From: a virus
IMG/VR virus record: IMGVR_UViG_3300046724_000212
Coordinates: 1-37,829 of that record
Length of the DNA: 37,829 bases
Reading direction: 5' to 3' (one strand)
Shown here in pieces: positions 29,621 through 36,851 of the stretch (position 1 is the first letter of the stretch; each line of letters starts with the position of its first letter). The position numbers and the translations under genes are program-made. The notes beneath the pieces are model-generated. The model searched no databases and was not told the DNA's origin. It saw only the letters and a list, made by a program, of their open reading frames with translations.

Positions 29621-29877
29621 GGCTTAGTTTCTTCGGTCTTCGCCTGTTCCAGCACTTGCACGGCCTGCGCGGGTGCCATCTTCGCAATCGGCTGCACCTG
29701 CCCGCGCGTGATTTGACTCCCGACGCCGAAGATCGCCGCGGCCAATGCGCCAATCGCGGAAATCTGCGGCAGCGTCAGCTTCGCGCCGAATGCGACGGCG
29801 ACCACGATGATCGCATTCAGGATCGCCATCGCGCGCACGGGCTCCGTGCGGATAAATGCCGAAAAGGATTGCATCAT
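29617..29877 (-). CDS. Holin-like membrane protein
   Basis: An 86-residue protein with an N-terminal MQSFSAFIRTEPVRAMAILN, a first span NAIIVVAVAFGAKLTL, a second QISAIGALAAAIFGVGSQIT, and a charged Gln/Lys tail. Two short spans with a polar C-terminus, a short PVRA lead and a size below 100 residues fit small phage holins. The start overlaps the 44-residue gene upstream (ATGA). It lies behind a putative glycosidase, as lysis genes usually do. The holin call rests on topology and neighbours only. Confidence 0.65.
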   Translation of the reverse strand: MMQSFSAFIRTEPVRAMAILNAIIVVAVAFGAKLTLPQISAIGALAAAIFGVGSQITRGQVQPIAKMAPAQAVQVLEQAKTEETKP

Positions 29878-30008
29878 GGCTTGGGAATCAGCGCCAAAAT
29901 TTGGTCAATGTGCACTTCGCCGTTGACCTTCAGGCCCATACCAGAGAGCGCCGTGATGATGTCGCGCACGAGCGTAATGATTTGCAGGATTTCACTCAGA
30001 CTGGCCAT
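29874..30008 (-). CDS. Small hypothetical protein of the lysis module (44 residues)
   Basis: The ATG at 30008 has a full-length AGGAGGTGAT site, the best ribosome-binding site in the window, and the stop overlaps the holin start. The product (opening MASLSEILQIITLVRDIITA, ending DQILALIPKP) is helical and amphipathic with no full span. Its position between enzyme and holin suggests a regulator of holin timing or an antiholin-like peptide; this is inference. Confidence 0.65.
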   Translation of the reverse strand: MASLSEILQIITLVRDIITALSGMGLKVNGEVHIDQILALIPKP

Positions 30009-30016
30009 ATCACCTC

Positions 30017-31099
30017 CTAATGTCCGTTGCCGCTGCCGCTCACCTTCGTGCCGTTGACGGCGGGCGCATTGATGGCCAGCCGGCCGATGCGATTACCTTC
30101 CGCTTCGCTACAACTGCCATTAAACTGCGTCATCGCCGTGAGTTCCAGCGCGACGAAATCAAAGCCGGCCACCATGCCCCAGCCACCAGCGAAGCGTTCG
30201 AGGCAATCGTTGATGCTGTCCAGAAATTCCGCATCGGTCTGTGCGATCCGCTTCTGATAGAGCAGGCCCGTCAGCTTGCCGACGTTGGGATTCCAGAAAT
30301 CTGCGACGACGCCGCCGGGCTGTTGAAAGCTCGGATACCCCTCCTGGAAATGCACATACACGAGCGTGCCCGCTTGCGCCATGCAGAGCGGACTGAGCGC
30401 GTTGATCATGTCCTGCACTTGCGTGGGAGTACGCCACAACGACAACTCCCAGCCGATGCAGAACATCGGCACGGTGCCCACGAGCGCATTGATGACGGGC
30501 GTGAGATTGTCGACGAGCGTCGGTGTATCGTAGGTGCTATCGAAGTCTTTTGAACTGAGCATCACGCACGGATAGAATCCATCGTCGATCAACTCTTTGC
30601 ATGTCGCTAGGAACGATTCCGGTGTGGCCCCTTGCCCATGGCTATCCGGCCATGAGAGCAGGACATGCGTGTAGTCCTTGACTTGCCATTGTCCGCGAAT
30701 CGCCGCGCGCCAGCCCGTGTCGTAGCGGTCATAGAACCAGGAGAGCAGCAGTGACGGGTCCGCCGCGCCACCAGGCACAGGGGGCAGCCCCGGAATTCGG
30801 ATGCCGCACATGTTCGCGGCCCAGAACCGCGGGGCAGGCTTAAAAGGGTCGACGGCTCCACGCTCGAGGCCCGTCACCACTTCGCCGCTCTCGCCAATCG
30901 TGGCCGGATAGGTGCGAATCGCAAAGCCATACGCCTGAAACGTCATGTCATACGTCGTCGCGCCGAGTGTCGTTTTGCAATCGCCGCACGCATTCGTCAC
31001 GGAGGACCAGTCGCCCATCGTCGTGGATTTCCCGCTGACGACGGCGCCGCCGATCGGTTTCCCCTCCGGGTCTTGTACATGCCACACCACAAAGGCCAT
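30017..31099 (-). CDS. Putative endolysin or glycosidase: Ig-like domain plus TIM-barrel-like domain
   Basis: A 360-residue protein. Residues 1-80 look like a carboxypeptidase-regulatory/Ig-like sandwich (HVQDPEGKPIGGAVVSGKST, ATTYDMTFQAYGFAIRTYPA). Residues about 95-330 suggest a glycosidase-type (beta/alpha) barrel: SWFYDRYDTGWRAAIRGQWQ, DYTHVLLSWPDSHGQGATPE, DGFYPCVMLSSKDFDS, VPMFCIGWELSLWRTP (a candidate catalytic Glu on a strand end), TLVYVHFQEGYPSF. There is no signal peptide. It lies between a coiled-coil membrane gene and the holin-like gene on the same strand, which is why a cell-wall lytic role is proposed. No standard lysozyme, amidase or peptidase motif is visible. Confidence 0.55.
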   Translation of the reverse strand: MAFVVWHVQDPEGKPIGGAVVSGKSTTMGDWSSVTNACGDCKTTLGATTYDMTFQAYGFAIRTYPATIGESGEVVTGLERGAVDPFKPAPRFWAANMCGIRIPGLPPVPGGAADPSLLLSWFYDRYDTGWRAAIRGQWQVKDYTHVLLSWPDSHGQGATPESFLATCKELIDDGFYPCVMLSSKDFDSTYDTPTLVDNLTPVINALVGTVPMFCIGWELSLWRTPTQVQDMINALSPLCMAQAGTLVYVHFQEGYPSFQQPGGVVADFWNPNVGKLTGLLYQKRIAQTDAEFLDSINDCLERFAGGWGMVAGFDFVALELTAMTQFNGSCSEAEGNRIGRLAINAPAVNGTKVSGSGNGH

Positions 31100-31381
31100 T
31101 TATTCACTCCTCACGGTTCGCCGTTGTTCCAGCCGCGTGATGTTGCGATCGACATAGATCAGATGCGCGTCGATTTCGCTATGCTTTAATTCCAGCTCCC
31201 CGATTTTCTTTTGAATCTCGCTCATCTGGCGGCTACTGCGGTCGCTGGCGTCATCGAAACGGTCGTTCAGTTTGGCGAGATCCTTCGCGACTTGCCCCTG
31301 GGTAAACACCCAGAACAACCCTTGGAGGGCCAGGCCGCCGACGAGTAAGAGTAGGCTTACCCATCCAGCCTCGAGGGTCAT
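31100..31381 (-). CDS. Single-span coiled-coil membrane protein, haemolysin XhlA-like
   Basis: A 93-residue protein. Residues 8-26 are a membrane span (VSLLLLVGGLALQGLFWVF); residues 30-93 are a charged coiled coil (AKLNDRFDDASDRSSRQMSE, IQKKIGELELKHSEIDAHLI, and on to RRTVRSE). The span-plus-coiled-coil plan fits XhlA-type accessory lysis proteins or i-spanins. It is the first gene of the minus-strand lysis unit, and no strong Shine-Dalgarno site precedes its ATG. A promoter must lie in the 132-base gap to the right, but I find none convincing there. Confidence 0.6.
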   Translation of the reverse strand: MTLEAGWVSLLLLVGGLALQGLFWVFTQGQVAKDLAKLNDRFDDASDRSSRQMSEIQKKIGELELKHSEIDAHLIYVDRNITRLEQRRTVRSE

Positions 31382-31513
31382 AACGGTCTGAATCGCAGGG
31401 GCAGCACTCGTAATTGTGGGGAGAGAGTAGCACGTTCGCCTATATCTTGTGCGGTCAAGAACTTAGCCACCTATTACGCCGGGATTGACAGCGGGAACAT
31501 ACTGGTTCGCGAC

Positions 31514-31744
31514 ATGAGCAAAGAACACGTCGTGCAAGCCGTGCTGGAACACCTCGCCGCGGATGTGGCTGAGCTGGAACAGGAAGTCGTCATTTATCGG
31601 GAGATGAGCCAGATCCTGCTGGCCCAGAATGGCGAACTGCTGCGCCATAATGCGGCCCTCCGGCAGCAAATCAACGACCGGCGTGAGGAAATTCGGCGGC
31701 TGACCTCCAGTCCCTTCAGAGAATCGCAGATGACGAGTGCCTAA
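31514..31744 (+). CDS. Small coiled-coil protein
   Basis: A 76-residue, almost entirely helical protein (HVVQAVLEHLAADVAELEQE, VVIYREMSQILLAQNGELLR, HNAALRQQINDRREEIRRLT). It is the first gene of the rightward unit and overlaps the methyltransferase start by eight bases. The ribosome site is weak. The role is unknown; a DNA-binding or scaffold-type helper is possible. Confidence 0.6.
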   Translation: MSKEHVVQAVLEHLAADVAELEQEVVIYREMSQILLAQNGELLRHNAALRQQINDRREEIRRLTSSPFRESQMTSA

Positions 31745-32372
31745 GCCGCTCGCCATTGATCTCTTCTGCGGCCTGGGCGGCTGGACGGAAGGTCTGCTGC
31801 ATGCGGGGTATCGCGTCGTTGGCTTTGACAACGAGCGGCACATCTACGGCGAGGCCCGGTATCCCGCGCAACTCGTGATCCAGGACGTCCTGACGCTGCA
31901 CGGGCGGCAGTTCAAGGACGCGGCGCTGATTGTCGCCAGTCCGCCGTGTCAGGCGTATTCGTATCGGGCGATGCCGTGGAAGCGTGCCAAGGCGTTGCCG
32001 CCACCATCGAATGAACTGTTCGAGGCCTGCTTTCGGATTCAGCGGGAAGCCTGCGAGGCGGCGGGGCATCACATTCCGCTGGTCGTGGAGAACGTGCGAG
32101 GGGCACAGAAGTGGGTAGGCCAAGCTCGTTGGAATTGCGGTTCCATGTATCTCTGGGGTGACGTGCCGGCACTAATGCCATTCGTTAGCCATGTGAAAGA
32201 GCCCGTCGATTCGAGAAATAGGAAGAAAACGGGCGGATGGTTTTACGACAACTACGAGACCTCCCACCGTAGATGGTCTAGCGGGAGCCTTCAGAGAAAG
32301 GCCTGGCGGGCGCACATCGCCAAGATCCCGCTGGCCCTCGCCACGCATATCGCCCACGCGTGGCATCCATGA
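31737..32372 (+). CDS. DNA cytosine-C5 methyltransferase, short form
   Basis: A 211-residue enzyme that would transfer a methyl group from S-adenosylmethionine to C5 of cytosine. Motif I is IDLFCGLGGWTEGL (residues 7-20), motif II/III FDNE and QDV, motif IV ASPPCQAYS with catalytic Cys71, motif VI VVENVRGA (117-124). The rest is much shorter than in restriction-modification methyltransferases and I cannot place the QxRxR motif VIII or a normal target-recognition domain; phage stand-alone enzymes are often this short. The GTG at 31737 overlaps the coiled-coil gene. It may protect phage DNA from host restriction. Confidence 0.88.
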   Translation: MPKPLAIDLFCGLGGWTEGLLHAGYRVVGFDNERHIYGEARYPAQLVIQDVLTLHGRQFKDAALIVASPPCQAYSYRAMPWKRAKALPPPSNELFEACFRIQREACEAAGHHIPLVVENVRGAQKWVGQARWNCGSMYLWGDVPALMPFVSHVKEPVDSRNRKKTGGWFYDNYETSHRRWSSGSLQRKAWRAHIAKIPLALATHIAHAWHP

Positions 32373-32791
32373 GCCACGGACTGCGTTGGACCGAAGAAGA
32401 ATACGCCGCCTTCCGCCGTCGGATGGATGGCCTCGCGCCTCCGCTCCCGTTGCCCCTGCGGCCTCATGCGCAGCCCTTCGATCGCTTCCTCGAGCTCTGC
32501 GCCGCGGCCAAGCTGCCCATCCCGGCTCGCGAAGTGCTGTTCCTGGCCGACCGGGATTTCCGCGCGGATTATTGCTGGCCCCTGCAGAAAATCATCGTCG
32601 AGCAGCAAGGCTTTCGCGACCATTCGACGCGCAAAGGCCTCCAGCGCGATTACGAAAAAAGCAATCTGGCGCAGGCCGCAGGCTTCAAATATTTCCAGTT
32701 CACGCCGAAGCAGTTGCAAAGCGTCGACACGATTGAATGGCTGCGCGGGCAGTTAGGTAGCAATCAGACAGATGAGAAAACGATTGGCTAA
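32369..32791 (+). CDS. Putative PD-(D/E)XK-type nuclease, Vsr/DUF559-like
   Basis: A 140-residue protein starting at the ATG at 32369, which overlaps the methyltransferase stop (ATGA). After an Arg/Pro-rich lead it has AREVLFLADRDFRADYCWPL, then KIIVEQQGFRDHSTRKGLQR, DYEKSNLAQAAGFKYFQFTP. The order D..W...KI.VE..G......G...D.EK.N.A...G....F.P is what I know from Vsr/DUF559-type endonuclease folds, with Asp and Glu as the metal ligands. Coupling to a cytosine methyltransferase is notable. It could be a repair, resolvase-like or restriction-type nuclease. Confidence 0.5.
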   Translation: MSHGLRWTEEEYAAFRRRMDGLAPPLPLPLRPHAQPFDRFLELCAAAKLPIPAREVLFLADRDFRADYCWPLQKIIVEQQGFRDHSTRKGLQRDYEKSNLAQAAGFKYFQFTPKQLQSVDTIEWLRGQLGSNQTDEKTIG

Positions 32792-32809
32792 CGTAGAATG
32801 AACGCTGAA

Positions 32810-32874
32810 GCCGGGCGGGGGTGGCCACCCTTCGCTCGACGCGCACCGCTTGCTTGCTCAGGCGGTGGCCCGGC
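32810..32874 (+). other. Possible structured leader (three-way junction)
   Basis: The outer stem GCCGGGC (32810-32816) pairs with GCCCGGC (32868-32874) and encloses two hairpins: GGGT/ACCC around GGCC (32819-32830) and CACCGC/GCGGTG (32844-32849 with 32862-32867). The second hairpin abuts the outer stem. It ends shortly before the AAGGAG of the helicase gene. The GC-rich sequence makes chance pairing fairly likely. Confidence 0.35.
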
Positions 32875-32897
32875 CCCTCACTCAGCAAGGAGTGTCG

Positions 32898-34103
32898 ATG
32901 CCTGATTATTCGTGGATTACCCACCTCGACCGTAGCGAACGCGGGCTGCGCGCGAATCTCTCCAATGCCGTGGGCGTGCTTCAACATGATGCGGCCTACG
33001 GGCCCAATATCCTCTGGCGGGATGAATTCCTCGATCGCATCATGACCTGCCCCGAAGGCTATGGACCGCGCGAATGGGGTGATGCTGATACCTACCATCT
33101 CACGACGCATATTCAACAAATCATCGGCATTCCCGCCATGACGACGATCGAAGTCAAAAAGGCTGTGCATTATGTCGCCAGCCAACGGGTCAAGCATATC
33201 GTCCGTGATCAGCTTCTCGCCCTTGAATGGGACGAAGTGCCGCGCGATGAGCTGGCGCTGGAGGATCATTGGGGCGTGAATGCGGGCGATGCCCTGCCGA
33301 ACGGGCAGGCGATGCCAGGCGATTACGTGCGCGCCGTGAGTGGCAATCTGTGGAAAGGCCTCGTCGCGCGGGTGCTTTTTCCTGGCTGTCAACTCGATAC
33401 GATGGTGGTGTTTGAAGGCGGCCAAGGGATTGGTAAGACCTCCGCCTTACGCATTCTCGGTGGCGCGTATTACGCCCAAGCCCATGAATCCGTCACGCAT
33501 AAGGATTTCTTTGAAGGCCTCCAAGGCAAATGGGTGATCGAAATCGGGGAACTGGATGCCTTCAATCGTGCCGAAGTCAGCCGTGTCAAAACGGTCATCA
33601 GCACACCGTCTGACCGGTATCGCGCGAGCTACGGCCATTACGCCGCGGATCATCCTCGCCAATGCATCTTTGCCGGCACGACGAATCATGATGGCTGGGG
33701 CGCCGATGACAGCGGCCTGCGGCGCTTTTGGCCCATTCGCTGTGGGGAGATTAACCTCGAGACGCTGGCCGAGGCCCGTGACCAGTTGTTAGCAGAAGCC
33801 GTGCATCGGGTCCAGGCTGGTGAATCCTGGTGGACAACGCCGAGCGTCCCCACACTCGCCGTCCAGGCTGACCGGCAAGCCGATGATGCGTGGACCGACC
33901 TCGTCTTTACCGGCATTGGTCTTGACCGAGAAATCACCGTCGCCGAAGTGCTCATCCGTATACTCAAATTTGACCCGTCCCATATCAGCCGTATCGATGA
34001 GTTTAGGGTCGGCCGTATCCTTCGCTTAGCCGGTTGGACGAAGAAAAACATCATGCGCCAAGGCAAACAAGGCAAACGATGGGTAGCCCCAGATGATAGG
34101 TAG
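32898..34103 (+). CDS. VirE-type superfamily 3-like helicase/ATPase
   Basis: A 401-residue DNA replication ATPase. The ATG at 32898 has AAGGAG five bases upstream; the frame is open further up but without such a site. The virulence-associated-E plan is clear: LLALEWDEVPRDELALEDHW (residues 106-125), Walker A FEGGQGIGKTSA (172-183), Walker B WVIEIGELDAF (212-222), then KTVISTPSDRYRASYGHYAA, and FAGTTNHDGWGADDSGLRRF with the sensor Asn and Arg finger, and WPIRCGEINLE. The usual N-terminal primase part of long VirE proteins is absent, so another primase or host help is needed. The AT-rich gap directly downstream could be an origin. Confidence 0.88.
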   Translation: MPDYSWITHLDRSERGLRANLSNAVGVLQHDAAYGPNILWRDEFLDRIMTCPEGYGPREWGDADTYHLTTHIQQIIGIPAMTTIEVKKAVHYVASQRVKHIVRDQLLALEWDEVPRDELALEDHWGVNAGDALPNGQAMPGDYVRAVSGNLWKGLVARVLFPGCQLDTMVVFEGGQGIGKTSALRILGGAYYAQAHESVTHKDFFEGLQGKWVIEIGELDAFNRAEVSRVKTVISTPSDRYRASYGHYAADHPRQCIFAGTTNHDGWGADDSGLRRFWPIRCGEINLETLAEARDQLLAEAVHRVQAGESWWTTPSVPTLAVQADRQADDAWTDLVFTGIGLDREITVAEVLIRILKFDPSHISRIDEFRVGRILRLAGWTKKNIMRQGKQGKRWVAPDDR

Positions 34104-34240
34104 ACGAAGGGTAGCCTTGTAAATGCTTCTCGTGATTGGACCTTACTTTCTCTACCCTATCTACCCTTTATGTACATACATTATACAGTCACAATTATAT
34201 TAAGTATGGGAACACCCATGAGTAGAGTAGACGGGTAGAC
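34081..34240. repeat. Cluster of GGGTAGMC motifs in an AT-rich gap, possible origin or regulatory site
   Basis: The gap 34104-34258 has no gene. In and next to it GGGTAGCC occurs at 34081 and 34109, GGTAGAC at 34099 and GGGTAGAC at 34233, with GAGTAGAC just before the last; two inverted CTACCC copies lie at 34152 and 34161. About 35 bases between (34168-34207) are strongly AT-rich (TACATACATTATAC, AATTATATTAAGTAT). Direct repeats flanking an AT-rich stretch next to a helicase gene suggest an origin; binding sites for a regulator of the terminase unit are an alternative. I see no clear promoter. Confidence 0.45.
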
Positions 34241-34258
34241 TCGCACAAGCTGAATACC

Positions 34259-34672
34259 TTGAAAAAGAACCGTGGCGGCTTTCGTCCAGGCTCCGGTCGT
34301 AAACCCGGCAGCAAATGGCCTTCCACTATGGCCAAGGAGGCGGCGAGGGAGAAAGTCCGTCAAGCCATCACCGCGCATTTGGACGTGCTTATCAACGCCC
34401 AGCTCGCCAATGCCTGCGGCTTGCAGTATCTGGTCTATCGCGATAAGCAGACGGGTAAATTCGAACGTGTGCGCTCGCTCGAGGATGTTGACCAGGATGC
34501 CGAAGTCATCGAGGTCTGGGAGAAAGACCCGAGCGTCCAGGCGTTCACGGATTTGCTGAACAGAGCGATTGACCGGCCGAAGGAACAAGTGCAGGAGATT
34601 GAGATTCGGGCGGATAATACGACGGCGCTGGATCGCGCGAAGGAGCGATCATTGCTGAAGTTGAAGCCATGA
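34259..34672 (+). CDS. Putative terminase small subunit
   Basis: A 137-residue protein starting at a TTG (34259); no in-frame ATG lies upstream without a stop. The N-terminus (NRGGFRPGSGRKPGSKWPST) is the basic Gly-Arg-Pro lead common in small terminases and other phage DNA-binding proteins. The helices (AREKVRQAITAHLDVLINAQ, FTDLLNRAIDRPKEQVQEIE) and a Lys-rich end follow. It precedes and overlaps the large terminase gene by four bases, which is the usual arrangement. The small subunit recognises the packaging site and directs the large subunit to it. The call rests largely on position and length. Confidence 0.65.
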   Translation: MKKNRGGFRPGSGRKPGSKWPSTMAKEAAREKVRQAITAHLDVLINAQLANACGLQYLVYRDKQTGKFERVRSLEDVDQDAEVIEVWEKDPSVQAFTDLLNRAIDRPKEQVQEIEIRADNTTALDRAKERSLLKLKP

Positions 34673-36171
34673 GCAGCCCCGCCCCCTCGCGCAGCTACGA
34701 TGATGACCTCGTAGAGTGGTGCGCGTCCCTCTATGCGGATCCCCTCGCCTGGGTGTGCGGCGCGTTCCCCTGGGGCGAGCCAGGCCCGTTGCAGCACTAT
34801 CGTGAGCCCGATACGTGGCAGTGTGAATTCCTAGAATGGCTCGGCAGCGAGATTAAGGCGCGCGACTTTGATGGCGTCCATCCCGTCATGCCAATCCGTG
34901 CCGCGGTGAGCAGCGGACACGGTATCGGCAAAGGCGCATTAACGGGCATGCTCGTGTCGTTCCTCATGAGCACGAGGCGTCATGCGAAAGGCGTCATTAC
35001 GGCGAACACCGGGCCACAGCTGCAAGACAAAACGTGGCCGTCGATTACCACGTGGGTCAAGCGGGCGATTACGCGGGACTGGTTCGAGCTCAACACGAGC
35101 ATCCTGTATCGCAAGGGCCATCGGGAAGAGTGGAAGTGCAGCCCGCAGACATGTGATCCAGATAACAGCGAGAGCTTCGCCGGCCAGCATAACGCCGCGA
35201 GCACGAGCTTTTACATCAACGACGAAGACAGCAACGTGCCCGAGATTATCCACGAGGTGCAAGAGGGCGGCTTGACGGATGGGGAGCCGATGCAGTTCTT
35301 GTTTGGCAACCCGACGCGCAGGCGGGGCAGCTTTCACGACATCGTGTTCGCCGGCAAAGGGCGCGGGTGGAAGACGTGGCAGATTGATGCGCGCACGTGC
35401 CAGTTTCCGAATAAGGCGCTGATTGCGGAACAGCTCGAGGATTGGGGCGAGGACAGCGATCGGTTTCGGGTGCGCGTCCGAGGGTTGCCGCCGAATGCGG
35501 AAGATGCGCAGTTTATCGATGCGGTCAGGGTCAGAGACGCGCAAAAGCGCAAGGTAGAGGTGTTGGATGATGAAGCATTGGTGGCTGGATGCGACTTGGC
35601 CTGGGGAGGCAAGGATTCCAATGTCATTCGTTTCCGACGAGGCCGAGACGCACGTAGCATCCCTGCTATCCGCATTGCCGGCGAGCTCACGCGTGACCCT
35701 TCAGTACTCACCAACCGACTCGCTGACGTTTTGGGTGGAAGCTACGGGGGGCATCGAGTATCTATGCTGTTCCTTGACTCAGCCGGTATTGCTGGATCGG
35801 TGGGGACACGGCTCCGTGAGCTTGGACATACCAATCTCCTCGAGGTCAACTTCGGGGCCGACAGTCCCGACCGGAAGTATCGGTATATGCGAGACATGAT
35901 GTGGGGCCGGATGAAGGAGTGGCTGGTCAACGGGGCGATTGATACCAGTCCGCGGCTGGAGAATGACCTGACGGCGCCAGGGCTGCGGGAGGATTTGAAG
36001 CAACGGGTGTGGCTGGAGAGCAAGAAAGAGATGAAGGCGCGGGACGTGCCGAGCCCGGATGAGGGGGACGCGCTGGCGCTGACGTTTGCGCAGACGGTGG
36101 CGCGGAAGCGGAAAGAAGAGCCGGTGCCGACGCCGTCGTTTAGCGGGTTCAGTCAGTCATGGATGGGTTAG
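34669..36171 (+). CDS. Terminase large subunit
   Basis: A 500-residue DNA-packaging motor and nuclease. The ATPase part has Walker A SSGHGIGKGALTG (81-93, Lys88) and a Walker B-like FYINDEDSNVPEI (181-193). The RNase H-type nuclease part has VAGCDLAWGGKDSNVIRF (Asp309), MLFLDSAGIAGSVGTRL (Asp370) and SPDEGDALALTFA (Asp464/Asp467), the usual three-acid set. It cuts concatemeric DNA and pumps it through the portal, which is encoded three small genes later. The start overlaps the small-subunit stop (ATGA). Confidence 0.93.
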   Translation: MSSPAPSRSYDDDLVEWCASLYADPLAWVCGAFPWGEPGPLQHYREPDTWQCEFLEWLGSEIKARDFDGVHPVMPIRAAVSSGHGIGKGALTGMLVSFLMSTRRHAKGVITANTGPQLQDKTWPSITTWVKRAITRDWFELNTSILYRKGHREEWKCSPQTCDPDNSESFAGQHNAASTSFYINDEDSNVPEIIHEVQEGGLTDGEPMQFLFGNPTRRRGSFHDIVFAGKGRGWKTWQIDARTCQFPNKALIAEQLEDWGEDSDRFRVRVRGLPPNAEDAQFIDAVRVRDAQKRKVEVLDDEALVAGCDLAWGGKDSNVIRFRRGRDARSIPAIRIAGELTRDPSVLTNRLADVLGGSYGGHRVSMLFLDSAGIAGSVGTRLRELGHTNLLEVNFGADSPDRKYRYMRDMMWGRMKEWLVNGAIDTSPRLENDLTAPGLREDLKQRVWLESKKEMKARDVPSPDEGDALALTFAQTVARKRKEEPVPTPSFSGFSQSWMG

Positions 36172-36184
36172 GATAGGGCGCCGC

Positions 36185-36553
36185 ATGTTCCACCTGCCCG
36201 ATTTGCCCATTGTTGGTTACAGCACGACGCGCGAGCGGGCGCTGACGGACAACATTCAGGAGTTTATTCGGCAGATTGAGCGGGACCGGCCACGGCTGTT
36301 GACGATTGTGTGCGAGGGGCGCGAGAAGTGGAAGCGCGTGGCGGGCAATATCTGGCGGGGCTATCGGATTGGGGAAGAGGACGGCACGCTCAATGCGATC
36401 TTCGCCTACTTTGAGTTACTGGCGAGCCCGCCGCGGGTGCAGGCCAAGCTCTTATTGGCCCCGAAGAATGCGCTGAAGTGGCGGGAGACGATGCGGCGGG
36501 CGATGCCGGGGATTGAAGCGGAACGCGAAGCCTTAAAGGGGCTGAAACGGTGA
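36185..36553 (+). CDS. Small hypothetical protein between terminase and portal
   Basis: A 122-residue protein from the ATG at 36185 (AGGATAGG upstream; the frame is open further up inside the terminase gene). The sequence is basic and helical (RERALTDNIQEFIRQIERDR, VAGNIWRGYRIGEEDGTLNA, LLLAPKNALKWRETMRRAMP). No family is recognised. Its TGA overlaps the next ATG. Position suggests a packaging or head-assembly helper. Confidence 0.6.
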   Translation: MFHLPDLPIVGYSTTRERALTDNIQEFIRQIERDRPRLLTIVCEGREKWKRVAGNIWRGYRIGEEDGTLNAIFAYFELLASPPRVQAKLLLAPKNALKWRETMRRAMPGIEAEREALKGLKR

Positions 36554-36642
36554 TGCTGGTCTACGTGGCCTGGGCGAGCGTGTTAGCCACGATTTTGGCC
36601 ATTGCGATCTGGTCTGCGAAGTGCGCCATGCGGGGGAAGTGA
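36553..36642 (+). CDS. Very small membrane protein (29 residues)
   Basis: The ATG at 36553 overlaps the upstream stop (TGATG) and its TGA overlaps the next ATG. The product opens MLVYVAWASVLATILAIAIW and ends SAKCAMRGK: one membrane span with a basic end. It fills the gap exactly between two coupled genes, which is the evidence that it is real. The function is unknown. Confidence 0.5.
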   Translation: MLVYVAWASVLATILAIAIWSAKCAMRGK

Positions 36643-36851
36643 TGACGCTGACGCGCGGCGAATTGGAATACCTGCTGTTATTGGCCACGCGCGAGCAGCG
36701 GCGTGTGCATAACGCCCCTGAAATCGGACATACACGCCTCTTTGCGCATTGCCCGAATGTCGATTGTCAATTTATCCATACGCTGCAGGATGCTGTTGAT
36801 GGGCTGCCCCGACGTAGAAAGCATCAGATGATGGCGATTGAGGTCGCTTGA
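36642..36851 (+). CDS. Small hypothetical protein, possible zinc site
   Basis: A 69-residue protein starting at the ATG of a TGATG overlap, with GGGGAAG upstream. It has a helical start (TLTRGELEYLLLLATREQRR) and HTRLFAHCPNVDCQFIHTLQ, where CPNVDC with neighbouring His residues could bind zinc. Its TGA overlaps the portal ATG. No family is recognised. Confidence 0.6.
   Translation: MTLTRGELEYLLLLATREQRRVHNAPEIGHTRLFAHCPNVDCQFIHTLQDAVDGLPRRRKHQMMAIEVA

Noticed and set aside
31475-31513. Promoter from the TTGACA at 31485 for the rightward unit
   Set aside because: No acceptable -10 box lies 16-18 bases downstream before the ATG at 31514.
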